From Streptantibioticus rubrisoli (GTDB taxonomy: Bacteria > Actinomycetota > Actinomycetes > Streptomycetales > Streptomycetaceae): a stretch of DNA of 64,000 bases. Both the position numbers and the translations under genes were made by a program. The stretch is from the NCBI RefSeq assembly GCF_024436055.1, contig NZ_JANFNH010000017.1:1-64000 (forward strand), given 5' to 3'. The notes under the pieces are model-generated. The model was not told the DNA's origin, did not search any database, and worked only from the letters and a program-made list of their open reading frames with translations. This document shows positions 17,792-29,293 of this stretch, piece after piece. Position 1 is the stretch's first letter. Every line of letters begins with the position of its first letter.

Positions 17792-18812
17792 CGTTTCCGT
17801 TTCCGTACGGTTTGGCCGCGCTTCGGGCGCACCGCGGTGGGAGTGGGTGACGGGCGTCACAGCCGGTCGCCGGTCGGTCGGCGCCTCGTGTGCTGCACGG
17901 CGCCCGCGGGCCGGTACGCCGCGCCGGGGCGCGCCCGCCGTCACCGGGCACATCGGGTAGCGCCCAACCCGCTGCCGGGCGCCCCGACTTCAGGCCGTGC
18001 GCCACGCCGGATACCCACACCCGCCAGCGCACCGGGCGCCCTCGCGCCGCGAGCGCCCCGGGTGGCCCGACCGTGGCCGCCGCCAGCAGCGCGAACGCGC
18101 GTCAAGTGGACCGGCGGTGCCCGTCGCCCGGCCGGGTCCGGGCCGGTGCCTCGTGCCACGGCCGCGGCAAGGGCCCGTGACGCGGCCACCTCCGGCAACC
18201 CGTGGCGCGGCCACCCCTGGCGAGGTGACCAGTCGAACCGCGCTCAGCGGGGAGTGCGGGCGGCATGGCGGCCACCATGGAGGTCCACCGCCTGGGCGAG
18301 CCGACCGGACTGCGGCCGAACTCCCCCCGACTGCCGAGGAGTTGTCCGAAGGCGGTCGGCCGCCACTCCGCGCTACGAAGCAACTCAGGCGAAGTCCGCT
18401 GCGGTTCGCGGCGCCCTCAAAGGGGCGAGGGGCTGTGTTCATGTGCGGCTCCGCCGCGTGGGCGCGACCAGCCGCGATGGCGCCGCAGCCGATCGACAGT
18501 GCATCGCGGCTCTCCCGGCGAGGCGCCCAGCGCCGGGTGCGCTGGTCTTGTGCGCGCCCCCCGAACCGGGGAACCCTGTCAACTGCCGTACGGAGTCCAG
18601 CCTTCCGGTCTTGCCTCCGTCGCATGTCAACAGGGCGTGACAACTTCCCGGCCGTTACACCCACTTGGGCATTTCTTGACCCAATCATTCCCCTGACGTG
18701 AACAGATCAGCGACAGAGTTTGGCCCTACGGCATGCGGATCACCGCTATTCGGTGAACGCGCTCCGGGTCACGCGAGCATGCCGCGACCATTCGTGTCTC
18801 TTTGGGGGTTTC
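17792..18812. other. Gene-free stretch upstream of the sedolisin gene
   Basis: About 1 kb with no convincing gene. Open frames here in several phases are Arg/Pro/Gly-rich, lack ribosome sites and overlap each other, as expected of GC-rich non-coding sequence. The only recognisable item is copy B of the dispersed repeat. The last ~150 nt turn noticeably more AT-rich (around 18630-18720), a likely promoter region for the secreted protease, but no clear -35/-10 pair was fixed. Confidence 0.6.
18411..18527 (+). repeat. Dispersed intergenic repeat, copy B (long form)
   Basis: Runs from GCGCCCTCAAAGGGGCG through TGTTCATGTGCGGCTCCGCC and GGGCGCGACCAGCC to a diverged end (CTCCCGGCGAGGCGCC). Bases just left of it (GGCGAAGTCCGCTGCGGTTCG in outline) also resemble the left flanks of copies F and G. 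Confidence 0.8.
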
Positions 18813-20756
18813 ATGAAGCTTGCCCGTCCCAGAACGCGCGCCGGTCTTGCGGTGGCAGCCACGCTGCCGCTGGTGGCCGGCGCTCTGGCGCTCGGTGTGC
18901 CCACCGCCCAGGCCGACTCCAGCAACCGGCAGGTGCTGACCAACACCAAGCCGCTGTGGGCGACGCCGCGCGCTGACCACGGCACCGCCGCTGGTTCGAC
19001 CAGCGTCAACGCCCGTGTCTACCTGGCCGGTAAGGACGCCCAGGGGCTGGCCGCCTACGCACAGGCGGTCTCCGACCCCTCGTCGCCCTCCTACGGCAAG
19101 TACCTGACGCCGAAGCAGGTGCAGGATCGTTTCGGCGCGACCAAGCAGCAGATAGCCGAGGTCACCGCCTGGCTGAAGAGCTCGGGCCTGACGGTGACCG
19201 GTTCCAACCAGCACTACATCGCGGTGAGCGGCGACAAGGCCGCGGTGGAGAAGGCCTTCAACACGGAGCTGCGCAACTACTCCAAGGACGGCCACCTCTA
19301 CCACGCCCCTGCCCAGGCCGCCTCCGTACCGGCCTCGCTGCACGGCGCGGTGCTCACCATCACCGGTCTGGACAACGCTCCCAAGCAGTCCCAGCACGAC
19401 GAGCTGCCCCCGCCGGAGGCCGTCGCCCGGCAGGCCGGTCCGTTCTCCACGTACTACGGCTCCAACGTCGCCAAGAACCTGCCCAAGGCGTACGGCGGTT
19501 CGGCGCCCTACGTCGTCAAGGGCTACACCGGCAAGCAGCTGCGTGCCGCCTACGGCGCCAAGGGCTACACCGGCAAGGGCGTGACCGTCGCCATCACCGA
19601 CGCGTTCGCCTCGCCGTACATCGCCAAGGACGCGTCCGAGTACGCCAAGCGCAACGGTGACGCGGCCTACAAGGCGGGCCAGTTCACCCAGGTGCTGCCG
19701 AGCGCCTACAACAACATCGACTCCTGCAAGGCCGCCGGTTGGTACGGCGAGGAGACGCTGGACGTGGAGGCGGTGCACGCGGTCGCCCCTGGCGCCAACA
19801 TCGTCTACGTGGGCGCCGCCTCGTGCAACGACCCCGACCTGATGGACAGCCTGAACAAGGTGGTCGACAACCGCCTCGCCGACATCGTCTCCAACTCCTG
19901 GAGCGACGTCGAGGCGAACGAGACCCCGGACGTGGCCGCCGCCTACGACCAGATCTTCCAGCAGGGCGCGGTCGAGGGCATCGGCTTCTACTTCTCCTCC
20001 GGTGACAACGGTGACGAGCTCGCCAACACCGGCACCAAGCAGATCGACACCCCGGCCAACTCCGCCTGGGTGACCGCGGTCGGCGGCACCTCGCTGGCCG
20101 TCGGCAAGGGTGACAAGTACCAGTGGGAGACCGGCTGGGGCACCACCAAGGCCACGCTCTCCGCGGACGGCAAGAACTGGTCCTCGCTGCCCGGTGACTA
20201 CCTCTACGGCGCCGGTGGCGGCACCAGCAAGCTCGTTGCGCAGCCGTTCTACCAGCGCGGCGTCGTCCCGGACGCGCTGAGCAAGCAGAACGGTGCCCCC
20301 GCGCAGCGCGTGGTGCCGGACATCGCGGCGGTCGCCGACCCGACCACCGGCTTCCTGGTCGGCCAGTCGCAGACCTTCCCCGACAAGTCCGTGCGGTACA
20401 GCGAGTACCGCATCGGCGGCACCTCGCTCGCCGCGCCGGTGATCTCCGCGATCCAGGCCCTCGCCCAGCAGGCCCGCGGCGGTGTGCCGATCGGCTTCGC
20501 CAACCCGGCCATCTACGACCGGTTCGGCACCTCGGCGTACCACGACGTGACCGACCACCCGCTCGGCCAGGGCCAGTCCCTCGCCGATGTGCGCGTCGAC
20601 TTCAAGAACGGCTTCGACGCCAAGGGCGGCTACAACGTCTCGCTGCGCACCCTGGGCCACGACAGCTCGCTGAACGCGACGATCGGCTACGACAACGTCA
20701 CCGGCGTCGGCAGCCCCGGCGCGAACTACGTGCTCTCGTACCGTCCGCGCCACTGA
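18813..20756 (+). CDS. Secreted sedolisin-family (S53) serine-carboxyl protease
   Basis: The 647-residue pre-pro-enzyme has a signal peptide ending near PTAQA-DS (about 33-35), a pro-kumamolisin activation domain (about 55-200) and an S53 catalytic domain. The catalytic set is visible: Glu313 and Asp317 in GEETLDVEA, the oxyanion Asp398 in SSGDNG, and Ser538 in GGTSLAAP; calcium-site residues near the C terminus (DNVTGVGSPG) are present. Sedolisins are acid proteases of extracellular protein breakdown. ATG 18813 is chosen because the signal peptide starts there and GGGGG precedes it; an upstream ATG would add a non-signal segment. It stands alone, between a gene-free kilobase and a strong terminator. 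Confidence 0.95.
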   Translation: MKLARPRTRAGLAVAATLPLVAGALALGVPTAQADSSNRQVLTNTKPLWATPRADHGTAAGSTSVNARVYLAGKDAQGLAAYAQAVSDPSSPSYGKYLTPKQVQDRFGATKQQIAEVTAWLKSSGLTVTGSNQHYIAVSGDKAAVEKAFNTELRNYSKDGHLYHAPAQAASVPASLHGAVLTITGLDNAPKQSQHDELPPPEAVARQAGPFSTYYGSNVAKNLPKAYGGSAPYVVKGYTGKQLRAAYGAKGYTGKGVTVAITDAFASPYIAKDASEYAKRNGDAAYKAGQFTQVLPSAYNNIDSCKAAGWYGEETLDVEAVHAVAPGANIVYVGAASCNDPDLMDSLNKVVDNRLADIVSNSWSDVEANETPDVAAAYDQIFQQGAVEGIGFYFSSGDNGDELANTGTKQIDTPANSAWVTAVGGTSLAVGKGDKYQWETGWGTTKATLSADGKNWSSLPGDYLYGAGGGTSKLVAQPFYQRGVVPDALSKQNGAPAQRVVPDIAAVADPTTGFLVGQSQTFPDKSVRYSEYRIGGTSLAAPVISAIQALAQQARGGVPIGFANPAIYDRFGTSAYHDVTDHPLGQGQSLADVRVDFKNGFDAKGGYNVSLRTLGHDSSLNATIGYDNVTGVGSPGANYVLSYRPRH

Positions 20757-20782
20757 GCGACAGCGCACAGGCACACGGCGTA

Positions 20783-20815
20783 GGGCCCGCACCGGCTATC
20801 CCGGTGCGGGCCCTT
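20783..20815 (+). terminator. Terminator after the sedolisin gene
   Basis: GGGCCCGCACCGG (20783-20795) pairs perfectly with CCGGTGCGGGCCC (20801-20813) around CTATC, then TT. Confidence 0.88.
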
Positions 20816-20839
20816 CCCGCGCTGGGGTACCCTGAGCCC

Positions 20840-20878
20840 ATGCGTGCCGTACGCCTTCTGCTTATCCAGCCGCGCTGA
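20840..20878 (+). CDS. Leucine leader peptide of leuS
   Basis: A 12-codon frame, [12 protein letters not shown], has three consecutive leucine codons CTT-CTG-CTT (20855-20863) followed by isoleucine; CTT is rare in DNA this GC-rich. TACCCT at 20828-20833 is 6 nt before the ATG, so the transcript probably starts at the leader's own AUG. The stop lies inside the first hairpin of an attenuator. Such leaders make transcription of the downstream gene depend on charged tRNA-Leu, and the downstream gene here is leucyl-tRNA synthetase. Confidence 0.85.
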   Translation: MRAVRLLLIQPR

Positions 20879-20926
20879 CGAGGAACCAGTCAGTGCGGCG
20901 ACCCCTCCTGTGCGAGGGGTTTTTTC
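20869..20926 (+). promoter_or_regulatory. leuS transcription attenuator
   Basis: Hairpin 1: GCCGCGCTGAC (20869-20879) pairs with GTCAGTGCGGC (20889-20899), one G-T pair, and overlaps the leader stop codon. Hairpin 2 is an intrinsic terminator: ACCCCTC (20901-20907) with GAGGGGT (20914-20920), then a T6 run to 20925. A ribosome paused on the Leu codons would melt hairpin 1. An alternative antiterminator pairing was not convincingly identified by eye. Confidence 0.75.
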
Positions 20927-21021
20927 GTTTCCGGACCAGGCCGGTCCACGGCCCGGGGCGAAACGATCCGAAGGCAGACCGGGCGTACGCCTGTCATGAC
21001 ATCGATGGAGCTTCGAGGGAC

Positions 21022-23895
<2,874 letters not shown>

Positions 23896-24042
23896 CATCG
23901 CGCCCCCTAGGGGGGCGGTTCGGGGCCGGTTGCGGGTTCCACTGGAACTGCGACCGGCCCCGTCCGTTCTACCGTGGAGGCAACCGCTTTCGGCGGGTGT
24001 CTTCGGTGGGTGTTTTCGGTCGTGGTGGGAGAGGGAGCGTCC

Positions 24043-24648
24043 ATGGTTGCCGTTTTCGGGGTACTCGCGCTGGTCCTGCTGGCGGCCGTGGTGCTCGGTG
24101 TGGTCGCGGCGGTCAAGACGGTGCGGGCCGTGCGCCGCGGGGTGGAGCGCACCAGCGCCCAGGCGCGACGCGTGGTCGAGGAGACCACCCTCAAGGCGAA
24201 GAAGTACGGTCAGCCCGGCGCGCTCGGCGAGTTGGCGTCGCTACGGCTGGAACTGCGCGAGTCCATGATCGGCACCCGTCAGGCGCTGGAGGCCGGTGTC
24301 GCGGCTGACCCGGCGCTGCGCGAGGCGCTGGGCCTGCTCGACCGGCTGCGGGAGCACGCGCACTGCCTGGACGACGAGCTGCGGCTGCTGGAGCGCGAGC
24401 CCGACCGGGGCCGGATCGCCGCCCGCCTGCCGGAACTGCGGCAGCGCACGGAACGCGTCACCCACAGCGCGGACTCGCTGCGCTGGGCGGCCCAGGATCG
24501 CGCCCGGCAGTTCGGTGACGACGAACTCGCCGCGCTCGGCCGGGAGATCGAGCTGGAAGCGGGCGCACTGCGGCACTGGGTGCCGACCGAGGTCGACGCC
24601 CCGACGCGGTCGGAGCTGGACCAGGGGCAGTCGCGCGGCCGTCGCTGA
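24043..24648 (+). CDS. Membrane-anchored coiled-coil protein of unknown function
   Basis: The 201-residue protein has one N-terminal hydrophobic helix (about 2-24) and then an almost entirely helical, Arg/Glu/Leu-rich body with heptad-like spacing (LRLELRESM, LDDELRLLE, LREHAHCLD) suggesting a coiled coil. No enzyme motif is visible. AGAGGGAG precedes the ATG. It lies between leuS and degV on the same strand; similar proteins occur here in other streptomycetes as far as remembered. A structural or scaffolding role is only a guess. Confidence 0.8.
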   Translation: MVAVFGVLALVLLAAVVLGVVAAVKTVRAVRRGVERTSAQARRVVEETTLKAKKYGQPGALGELASLRLELRESMIGTRQALEAGVAADPALREALGLLDRLREHAHCLDDELRLLEREPDRGRIAARLPELRQRTERVTHSADSLRWAAQDRARQFGDDELAALGREIELEAGALRHWVPTEVDAPTRSELDQGQSRGRR

Positions 24649-24699
24649 GCCGCGGGCAGCGGTGTTGTCGGCACAGGGTTGACGGGTAGGGTCCCGCTC

Positions 24700-25545
24700 A
24701 TGTCTGCGCATGTCGCCATCGTCACCGATTCCACGGCCTACCTGCCGCAGGAGGCGCTGACCCGCCATCACATCACGGTGGTTCCGCTCACCGTGATCCT
24801 GGGTGACGAGATGCTGGAGGAGGGCACCGAGGGCTCGGCCCAGACGGTCGCCACCGCGTTGCGCCGCCGTCGACCGGTGACCACCTCACGGCCGGGACCG
24901 GAGCGGTTCACCGCCGCCTACCGCGCCGCGGCGGACGCGGGCGCCAGCGCCGTGGTCTCCCTCCACTTGTCCGCCGAGTTCTCCGGGACCTATGACGCGG
25001 CGTGCGTCGCGGCCGAGACCGCGCCGGTTCCGGTCCGGGTCGTGGACACCGGCATGGTGGCGATGGCGCTGGGCTTCCCGGTGCTCGCGGCGGCCGAGGC
25101 GGCACAGTCCGGGGGCACGGTGGACGACGCCGTCGCGGCGGCGGAGAAGCGCGCCGCGGGGACCTCCGCCTACTTCTACGTGGACACCCTGGACTATCTG
25201 CGGCGCGGCGGCCGGATCGGCGCGGCACAGGCCCTGCTGGGCTCGGCGCTGGCCGTCAAGCCGCTGTTGCAGCTCGCGGAGGGGCGGATCCAGCTGCTGG
25301 AGAAGGTGCGCACGGCTTCCCGGGCCATCGCCCGGCTGGAGGAGGTCGTAGCGGAGCGGGCGGGTCAGGCGGTGGTGGACATCGCCGTCCACCATCTGGC
25401 CGCCGCCGACCGCGCCGAGACCCTGGCGGAGCGCCTGCGGGCCCGGGTGCCTGGGGTGGCGGAGCTGCATGTGAGCGAGGTCGGGGCGGTCATCGGGGCG
25501 CACACCGGACCGGGGCTGTTGGGGGCGGTCGTCTCACCACGGTGA
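24700..25545 (+). CDS. DegV-family fatty-acid-binding protein
   Basis: The 281-residue protein matches DegV/FakB proteins, which hold a fatty acid for phosphorylation by FakA-type kinases. Visible motifs are IVTDSTAYLP at the N terminus, TSRPGPERF, LSAEFSGTYDAA, VDTGMVAMALGF, the YVDTLDYLRRGGRIG block and the C-terminal EVGAVIGAHTGPGLLG. TAGGGT at 24687-24692 lies 7 nt before the ATG with TTGTCG 16 nt further upstream, predicting a leaderless mRNA. An upstream TTG (24679) is in frame but lies on the -10 box. Confidence 0.93.
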   Translation: MSAHVAIVTDSTAYLPQEALTRHHITVVPLTVILGDEMLEEGTEGSAQTVATALRRRRPVTTSRPGPERFTAAYRAAADAGASAVVSLHLSAEFSGTYDAACVAAETAPVPVRVVDTGMVAMALGFPVLAAAEAAQSGGTVDDAVAAAEKRAAGTSAYFYVDTLDYLRRGGRIGAAQALLGSALAVKPLLQLAEGRIQLLEKVRTASRAIARLEEVVAERAGQAVVDIAVHHLAAADRAETLAERLRARVPGVAELHVSEVGAVIGAHTGPGLLGAVVSPR

Positions 25546-25604
25546 GGGTCCCCGCCGAGGACGGGGTGCTGGTGGCGGGTGCGCGTGGCCGGGCGCGGGG
25601 ACTG

Positions 25605-25695
25605 CGCCCTGAAGGGGCGCGGGGAACTGCGCGACCAGCCGCAACGGCGCTGCAGACGAATTGACGGCACCCATCGCCGCACCCCCAGCGGAGCG
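25605..25695 (+). repeat. Dispersed intergenic repeat, copy C (short form)
   Basis: Starts GCGCCCTGAAGGGGCGCGG and ends CACCCCCAGCGGAGCG like the other copies, but has AACTGC where they have the ~31-nt middle with ATGTGCGGCTCCGCC. It is therefore about 25 nt shorter. It follows degV by 59 nt. Confidence 0.85.
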
Positions 25696-25736
25696 GTTAG
25701 CGCGCTGGCCTGAGTTCACCCGATCGAATGACCAAG

Positions 25737-25763
25737 TTATCCACAACTGCCCAGTAATCCACG
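25737..25763 (+). promoter_or_regulatory. Two DnaA-box-like 9-mers upstream of comEA
   Basis: TTATCCACA (25737-25745) is a perfect match to the general DnaA-box consensus; TAATCCACG (25755-25763) is a weaker copy in the same orientation, 18 bp further on. Streptomyces oriC boxes more often read TTGTCCACA. They lie about 55-80 nt before comEA. Confidence 0.45.
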
Positions 25764-25798
25764 GGATTTGGCTGGACTCGGCAGCGTTCGGTTCAACT

Positions 25799-25815
25799 GC
25801 CTACTGTCAGTAGGC
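25799..25815. promoter_or_regulatory. Palindrome over the comEA promoter
   Basis: GCCTACTG-T-CAGTAGGC is a perfect 17-nt palindrome ending directly before the comEA ATG. It contains TACTGT (25802-25807), 8 nt before the start, which fits a -10 box of a leaderless transcript, so a bound regulator would cover promoter and start codon together. Confidence 0.55.
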
Positions 25816-26658
25816 ATGGGAACGCACACCGCAACTGCCAATCGCCCCAGCGACAGTGACACCGTCGCCCGAGCGCGCGCGGACGCGCTGTTCGACCGCC
25901 CGCCGACGGGTGCCGATCCTGCCCCGGAGCCCGCTGCCGCGCGGCCGCGGCGGCCGCCGCGCCGCCCCTCGTGGCGGACCGCCGTCTTCGAACGGCTGCC
26001 GGTCTGGGTGCAGTTGAGATGCGGGATGGAACTGCGCACGGTCGCCGCCCTCGCCGGTGTGCTGGTGCTGGCGGCGGTCTTCGCGGCGCACCACTTCTGG
26101 GCGGGCAGGCCGCGTACGGTGCAGCCGCCGCCCGTCGCACGGGCCGCCACCTTCCCGGTAGGGCAGGTGACCGGCGGCTCGGCGACGCCGACGGTCCGAC
26201 CGTCGACCGCGGAGGTGGTGGTCGACGTCGCCGGAAAGGTACGGGCCCCGGGAGTACGGCACCTCCCGGCCGGGTCACGCGTCACCGACGCGCTGAAGGC
26301 GGCGGGCGGCCCGCTGCCGGGTGCCGACACCAGCGGCCTCAACCTGGCCCGGCCGCTCACGGACGGGGAGCAGGTCGTGGTCGGCCAGCCCGTGGCGCCC
26401 GCCGAGGGCGCGGGCAGCCGAGGGGGCGGTGCGGCGCAGGCGTCGGGCACGGGCGGGGGGACGAACGGTCCGCTCAGCCTCAACACCGCCACGGCCGAGC
26501 AGCTTGACGCCTTGCCCGGCGTCGGCCCGGTGCTCGCCCGCCGCATCGTCGAATACCGCACCGAGCACGGCGCGTTCACCTCCGTCGGCCAACTCCGCCA
26601 GGTCACCGGGGTGGGGGAGCGTCGTTTCCAGGAACTCCAGCCGTTGGTGCGGCCATGA
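25816..26658 (+). CDS. comEA: ComEA-type DNA-binding membrane protein
   Basis: The 280-residue protein has a basic Pro/Arg-rich cytoplasmic N terminus, one membrane helix (about 73-95), an SLBB domain (about 135-190, VVVDVAGKVRAPG) and a C-terminal helix-hairpin-helix pair (about 221-280, LSLNTATAEQLDALPGVGPVLA). ComEA binds incoming double-stranded DNA at the cell surface in competent bacteria; natural transformation is not established in Streptomyces. It overlaps comEC by 4 nt (ATGA), so translation is coupled. The chosen ATG lies at the edge of the palindrome, and there is no usable ribosome site, consistent with leaderless translation. Confidence 0.92.
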   Translation: MGTHTATANRPSDSDTVARARADALFDRPPTGADPAPEPAAARPRRPPRRPSWRTAVFERLPVWVQLRCGMELRTVAALAGVLVLAAVFAAHHFWAGRPRTVQPPPVARAATFPVGQVTGGSATPTVRPSTAEVVVDVAGKVRAPGVRHLPAGSRVTDALKAAGGPLPGADTSGLNLARPLTDGEQVVVGQPVAPAEGAGSRGGGAAQASGTGGGTNGPLSLNTATAEQLDALPGVGPVLARRIVEYRTEHGAFTSVGQLRQVTGVGERRFQELQPLVRP

Positions 26659-29174
26659 ACGCCATGAACGCCGTGAGCACAGCACGCCCCGCCGCGCCTC
26701 CGGTCGCGCCGCCCGACGGCGTGGGCGCGCCCCGGGCGGGGCAGGACGGACCGGCCGACCTGCGCCTGGTGCCGCCCGCGGTGGCGACCTGGCTCGCCGC
26801 CGTCATCGCGTTGAACGCACCCGGCCGCTGGGTGGCCGTCGGCGCCGGGGTCTGTCTCGTCGCCGCCCTGGCCCTGTGCGTCGCACACCGCGCGGCGCCG
26901 GGCGGGATGAGACGGGGCGTCGGCACCGCCGCGGTGGCGGCCGCGACGCTGCTGTGCGCCTGCGCCGCCGCGGGCGTGGCGGCACTGGGCGTGGCGGGCC
27001 TGCATCGGGGGCCGATCCCGTCGCTCGCCGCCCAACAGGCCCGTGCCACCGTCGAGTTGACGCTCACCAGTGACCCCCGAGCGGTAACCCCGCGGGCACG
27101 TGGTTCGACGCCCGCCCCGCTGTCCGTCATCGCGGAGGGCGAGGCGTCGCGCGTCACCTCGCGGGGCACCACCACCGCCGTGCGCACCCCCGTGCTGCTC
27201 ATCGCCCAGCCCGGGGACAGCGCCCAGGCATGGCTGGGGCTGCTGCCGTCCACCGTCCTCACCCTGGACGGCCAACTCGCCCCCACCACCAGACAGGCCG
27301 ACCGCAGCGCCGCCGTCCTCCAGGTGCACGGCCCGCCGACCGTCACCCGGCCGCCGTCGGCGGTCCAGCGGCTGGCCGGAGCGCTGCGCGCGGGATTGCG
27401 GGACGCGACCGACCAACTGTCGCCGGACGCCCGCGCGTTGATCCCCGGCCTGGTGGTCGGAGACACCTCCCGCGTGCCGCCCGACCTGCAGGAGGCCTTC
27501 GCCGCCACCGACCTGACCCATTTGCTGGCGGTCAGCGGTGCCAATCTGACCGTGATCCTCGCCCTGCTGATCGGCCCGCCCTCACTGGCGGTACGCGCGG
27601 AACGCCGGGGCATCGCCGCCAGACTGGGCCTGTCGCTGCGGCTCACCGCACTCCTCGGCGGGGCGCTGACCGTCGGCTTCGTGGTGCTGTGCCGACCGGA
27701 TCCGAGCGTGCTGCGAGCCGCCGTCTGCGGTCTGATCACGCTCCTGGCGATCGGTACGGGACGGCGGCGCGCCCTGCTGCCCGCGCTGGCCGCCGCCGTC
27801 ATCGCCCTGGTCCTCTACGACCCGTGGCTGGCCCGCTCCTATGGCTTCGCGCTGTCGGTGCTGGCCACGGCCGGGCTGCTGACCTTGGCCCCGGGGTGGA
27901 GCGCCGCGCTGCGGCGGCGCGGTGTTCCGGCGCATCCGGCGGAGGCCGTGGCGGCCGCCGCGGCCGCGCAGGTGCTGTGCGCACCGCTGGTCGCCGTGCT
28001 CGCCGCGCACATCAGCCTGGTCGCCATCCCGTGCAACCTGCTGGCCGAGTTGGCGGTGCCGCCAGCCACCGTGTTGGGCTTCGCCGCCCTGGTGGCGGCG
28101 CCGGTGTCGATGTTCGCCGCCAAATGCCTTGCGTGGCTGGCGGGTTGGCCGGTGGTGTGGATCGGCGTGGTCGCCCGTAAGGGCGCCGCACTGCCGGGGG
28201 CGGCGCTGGACTGGCCCGGTGGCTGGACGGGCGGACTGCTGCTGGCCGCCCTCACCGCCGTGGGGCTGCTGCTCGCCCGGCGTATCGCCCGCCACCCGTG
28301 GGTCTGCGCCGCGCTGGCGGCACTGCTGCTGGTCGCGGTGCTCGCGCCCGCCCCGCTCACCCGGCTGGCCACCGGCTGGCCGCCCGCGGGGTGGCGGATG
28401 GCGGCGTGCGACGTCGGGCAGGGGGACGCGTTGGTGCTCAACTCCGGTGACGGTGACGGCTCAGCGGTGGTGGTCGACACCGGTCCCGAGCCGATGCTGG
28501 TCGACCGGTGCCTGAAGTCCCTTGGCGTGACCACGATTCCGCTGCTGGTCCTCACCCACTTCCACGCCGACCACGTCGCCGGGCTCCCCGGCGTCCTGGC
28601 CGGTCGCAGCGTGGGCGCGATCGAGACCACGACCGTGGACGCGCCGCCCGGCGAAGCCGCCTCGGTACGCCGCCGCGCCGAGGCGGCACACATCCCGGTG
28701 CTGCGCGCGACAGAGGGGGAGCGGCGCCAACTCGGCCGCCTGGACTGGCAGATCCTCTGGCCACCAGAGCCGCGAACCGCCCTGCCAGCCGCCGACCCCA
28801 ACGACTCCAGCGTCACCCTGCTGGTCAGAACCGCGGGCCTCACCCTGATACTCCTGGGCGACCTGGAGCCCCCGGCCCAGCGCGAGCTGCTGGCCCGCCA
28901 CCCCGATCTCCCGCCGGTCGACGTCCTCAAGGTCGCCCACCACGGCTCCTCCCACCAGGACCCCGCCCTCCTGGCCCAGCTGCACCCCCGCCTGGCCCTC
29001 ATCTCGTGCGGCACGGGCAACAGGTACGGCCACCCCTCACCTCACACCCTGACCACCCTGCACACCGAAGGCGCCACGGTCCTGCGCACTGACACCGACG
29101 GCCCGATCGCCATCACGGGGGGCAACGGAGAGGAGATGGGCGCGAGCCTTGCGAGGGCGTCGATATGGGAGTGA
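26655..29174 (+). CDS. comEC: ComEC/Rec2-family membrane channel with metallo-beta-lactamase domain
   Basis: The 839-residue protein has N-terminal hydrophobic helices, a soluble segment, the Competence domain (about 270-520: LTHLLAVSGANLTVI, then multiple helices) and a C-terminal MBL domain with HFHADH at 635-640 and KVAHHGSSHQD. ComEC forms the inner-membrane pore for single-stranded DNA in transformable bacteria; its MBL domain may degrade the other strand. The start ATG overlaps the comEA stop. The stop codon is followed immediately by copy D of the repeat. Confidence 0.94.
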   Translation: MNAMNAVSTARPAAPPVAPPDGVGAPRAGQDGPADLRLVPPAVATWLAAVIALNAPGRWVAVGAGVCLVAALALCVAHRAAPGGMRRGVGTAAVAAATLLCACAAAGVAALGVAGLHRGPIPSLAAQQARATVELTLTSDPRAVTPRARGSTPAPLSVIAEGEASRVTSRGTTTAVRTPVLLIAQPGDSAQAWLGLLPSTVLTLDGQLAPTTRQADRSAAVLQVHGPPTVTRPPSAVQRLAGALRAGLRDATDQLSPDARALIPGLVVGDTSRVPPDLQEAFAATDLTHLLAVSGANLTVILALLIGPPSLAVRAERRGIAARLGLSLRLTALLGGALTVGFVVLCRPDPSVLRAAVCGLITLLAIGTGRRRALLPALAAAVIALVLYDPWLARSYGFALSVLATAGLLTLAPGWSAALRRRGVPAHPAEAVAAAAAAQVLCAPLVAVLAAHISLVAIPCNLLAELAVPPATVLGFAALVAAPVSMFAAKCLAWLAGWPVVWIGVVARKGAALPGAALDWPGGWTGGLLLAALTAVGLLLARRIARHPWVCAALAALLLVAVLAPAPLTRLATGWPPAGWRMAACDVGQGDALVLNSGDGDGSAVVVDTGPEPMLVDRCLKSLGVTTIPLLVLTHFHADHVAGLPGVLAGRSVGAIETTTVDAPPGEAASVRRRAEAAHIPVLRATEGERRQLGRLDWQILWPPEPRTALPAADPNDSSVTLLVRTAGLTLILLGDLEPPAQRELLARHPDLPPVDVLKVAHHGSSHQDPALLAQLHPRLALISCGTGNRYGHPSPHTLTTLHTEGATVLRTDTDGPIAITGGNGEEMGASLARASIWE

Positions 29175-29293
29175 GCGCCGCCCTGAAGGGGCGCGGGGCA
29201 GTGTTCATGTGCGGCTCCGCCGCGTGGGCGCGACAAGCCACAACGGTGCCGCAAACGATCGACCGGCACATCGCCGCGCTCCCAGCGGAGCCT
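29175..29293 (+). repeat. Dispersed intergenic repeat, copy D (long form), filling a convergent gap
   Basis: The repeat occupies the whole gap between the comEC stop and the stop of the convergent gene at 29294. It begins GCGCCGCCCTGAAGGGGCG, has the TGTTCATGTGCGGCTCCGCC core and ends CTCCCAGCGGAG. Its position suggests a bidirectional terminator or 3'-end element. Confidence 0.88.

Noticed and set aside
17837-18701. Several overlapping Arg/Pro-rich frames in the gene-free stretch
   Set aside because: All phases are equally open, none has a start with ribosome site, and one includes the repeat copy. They look like chance frames.
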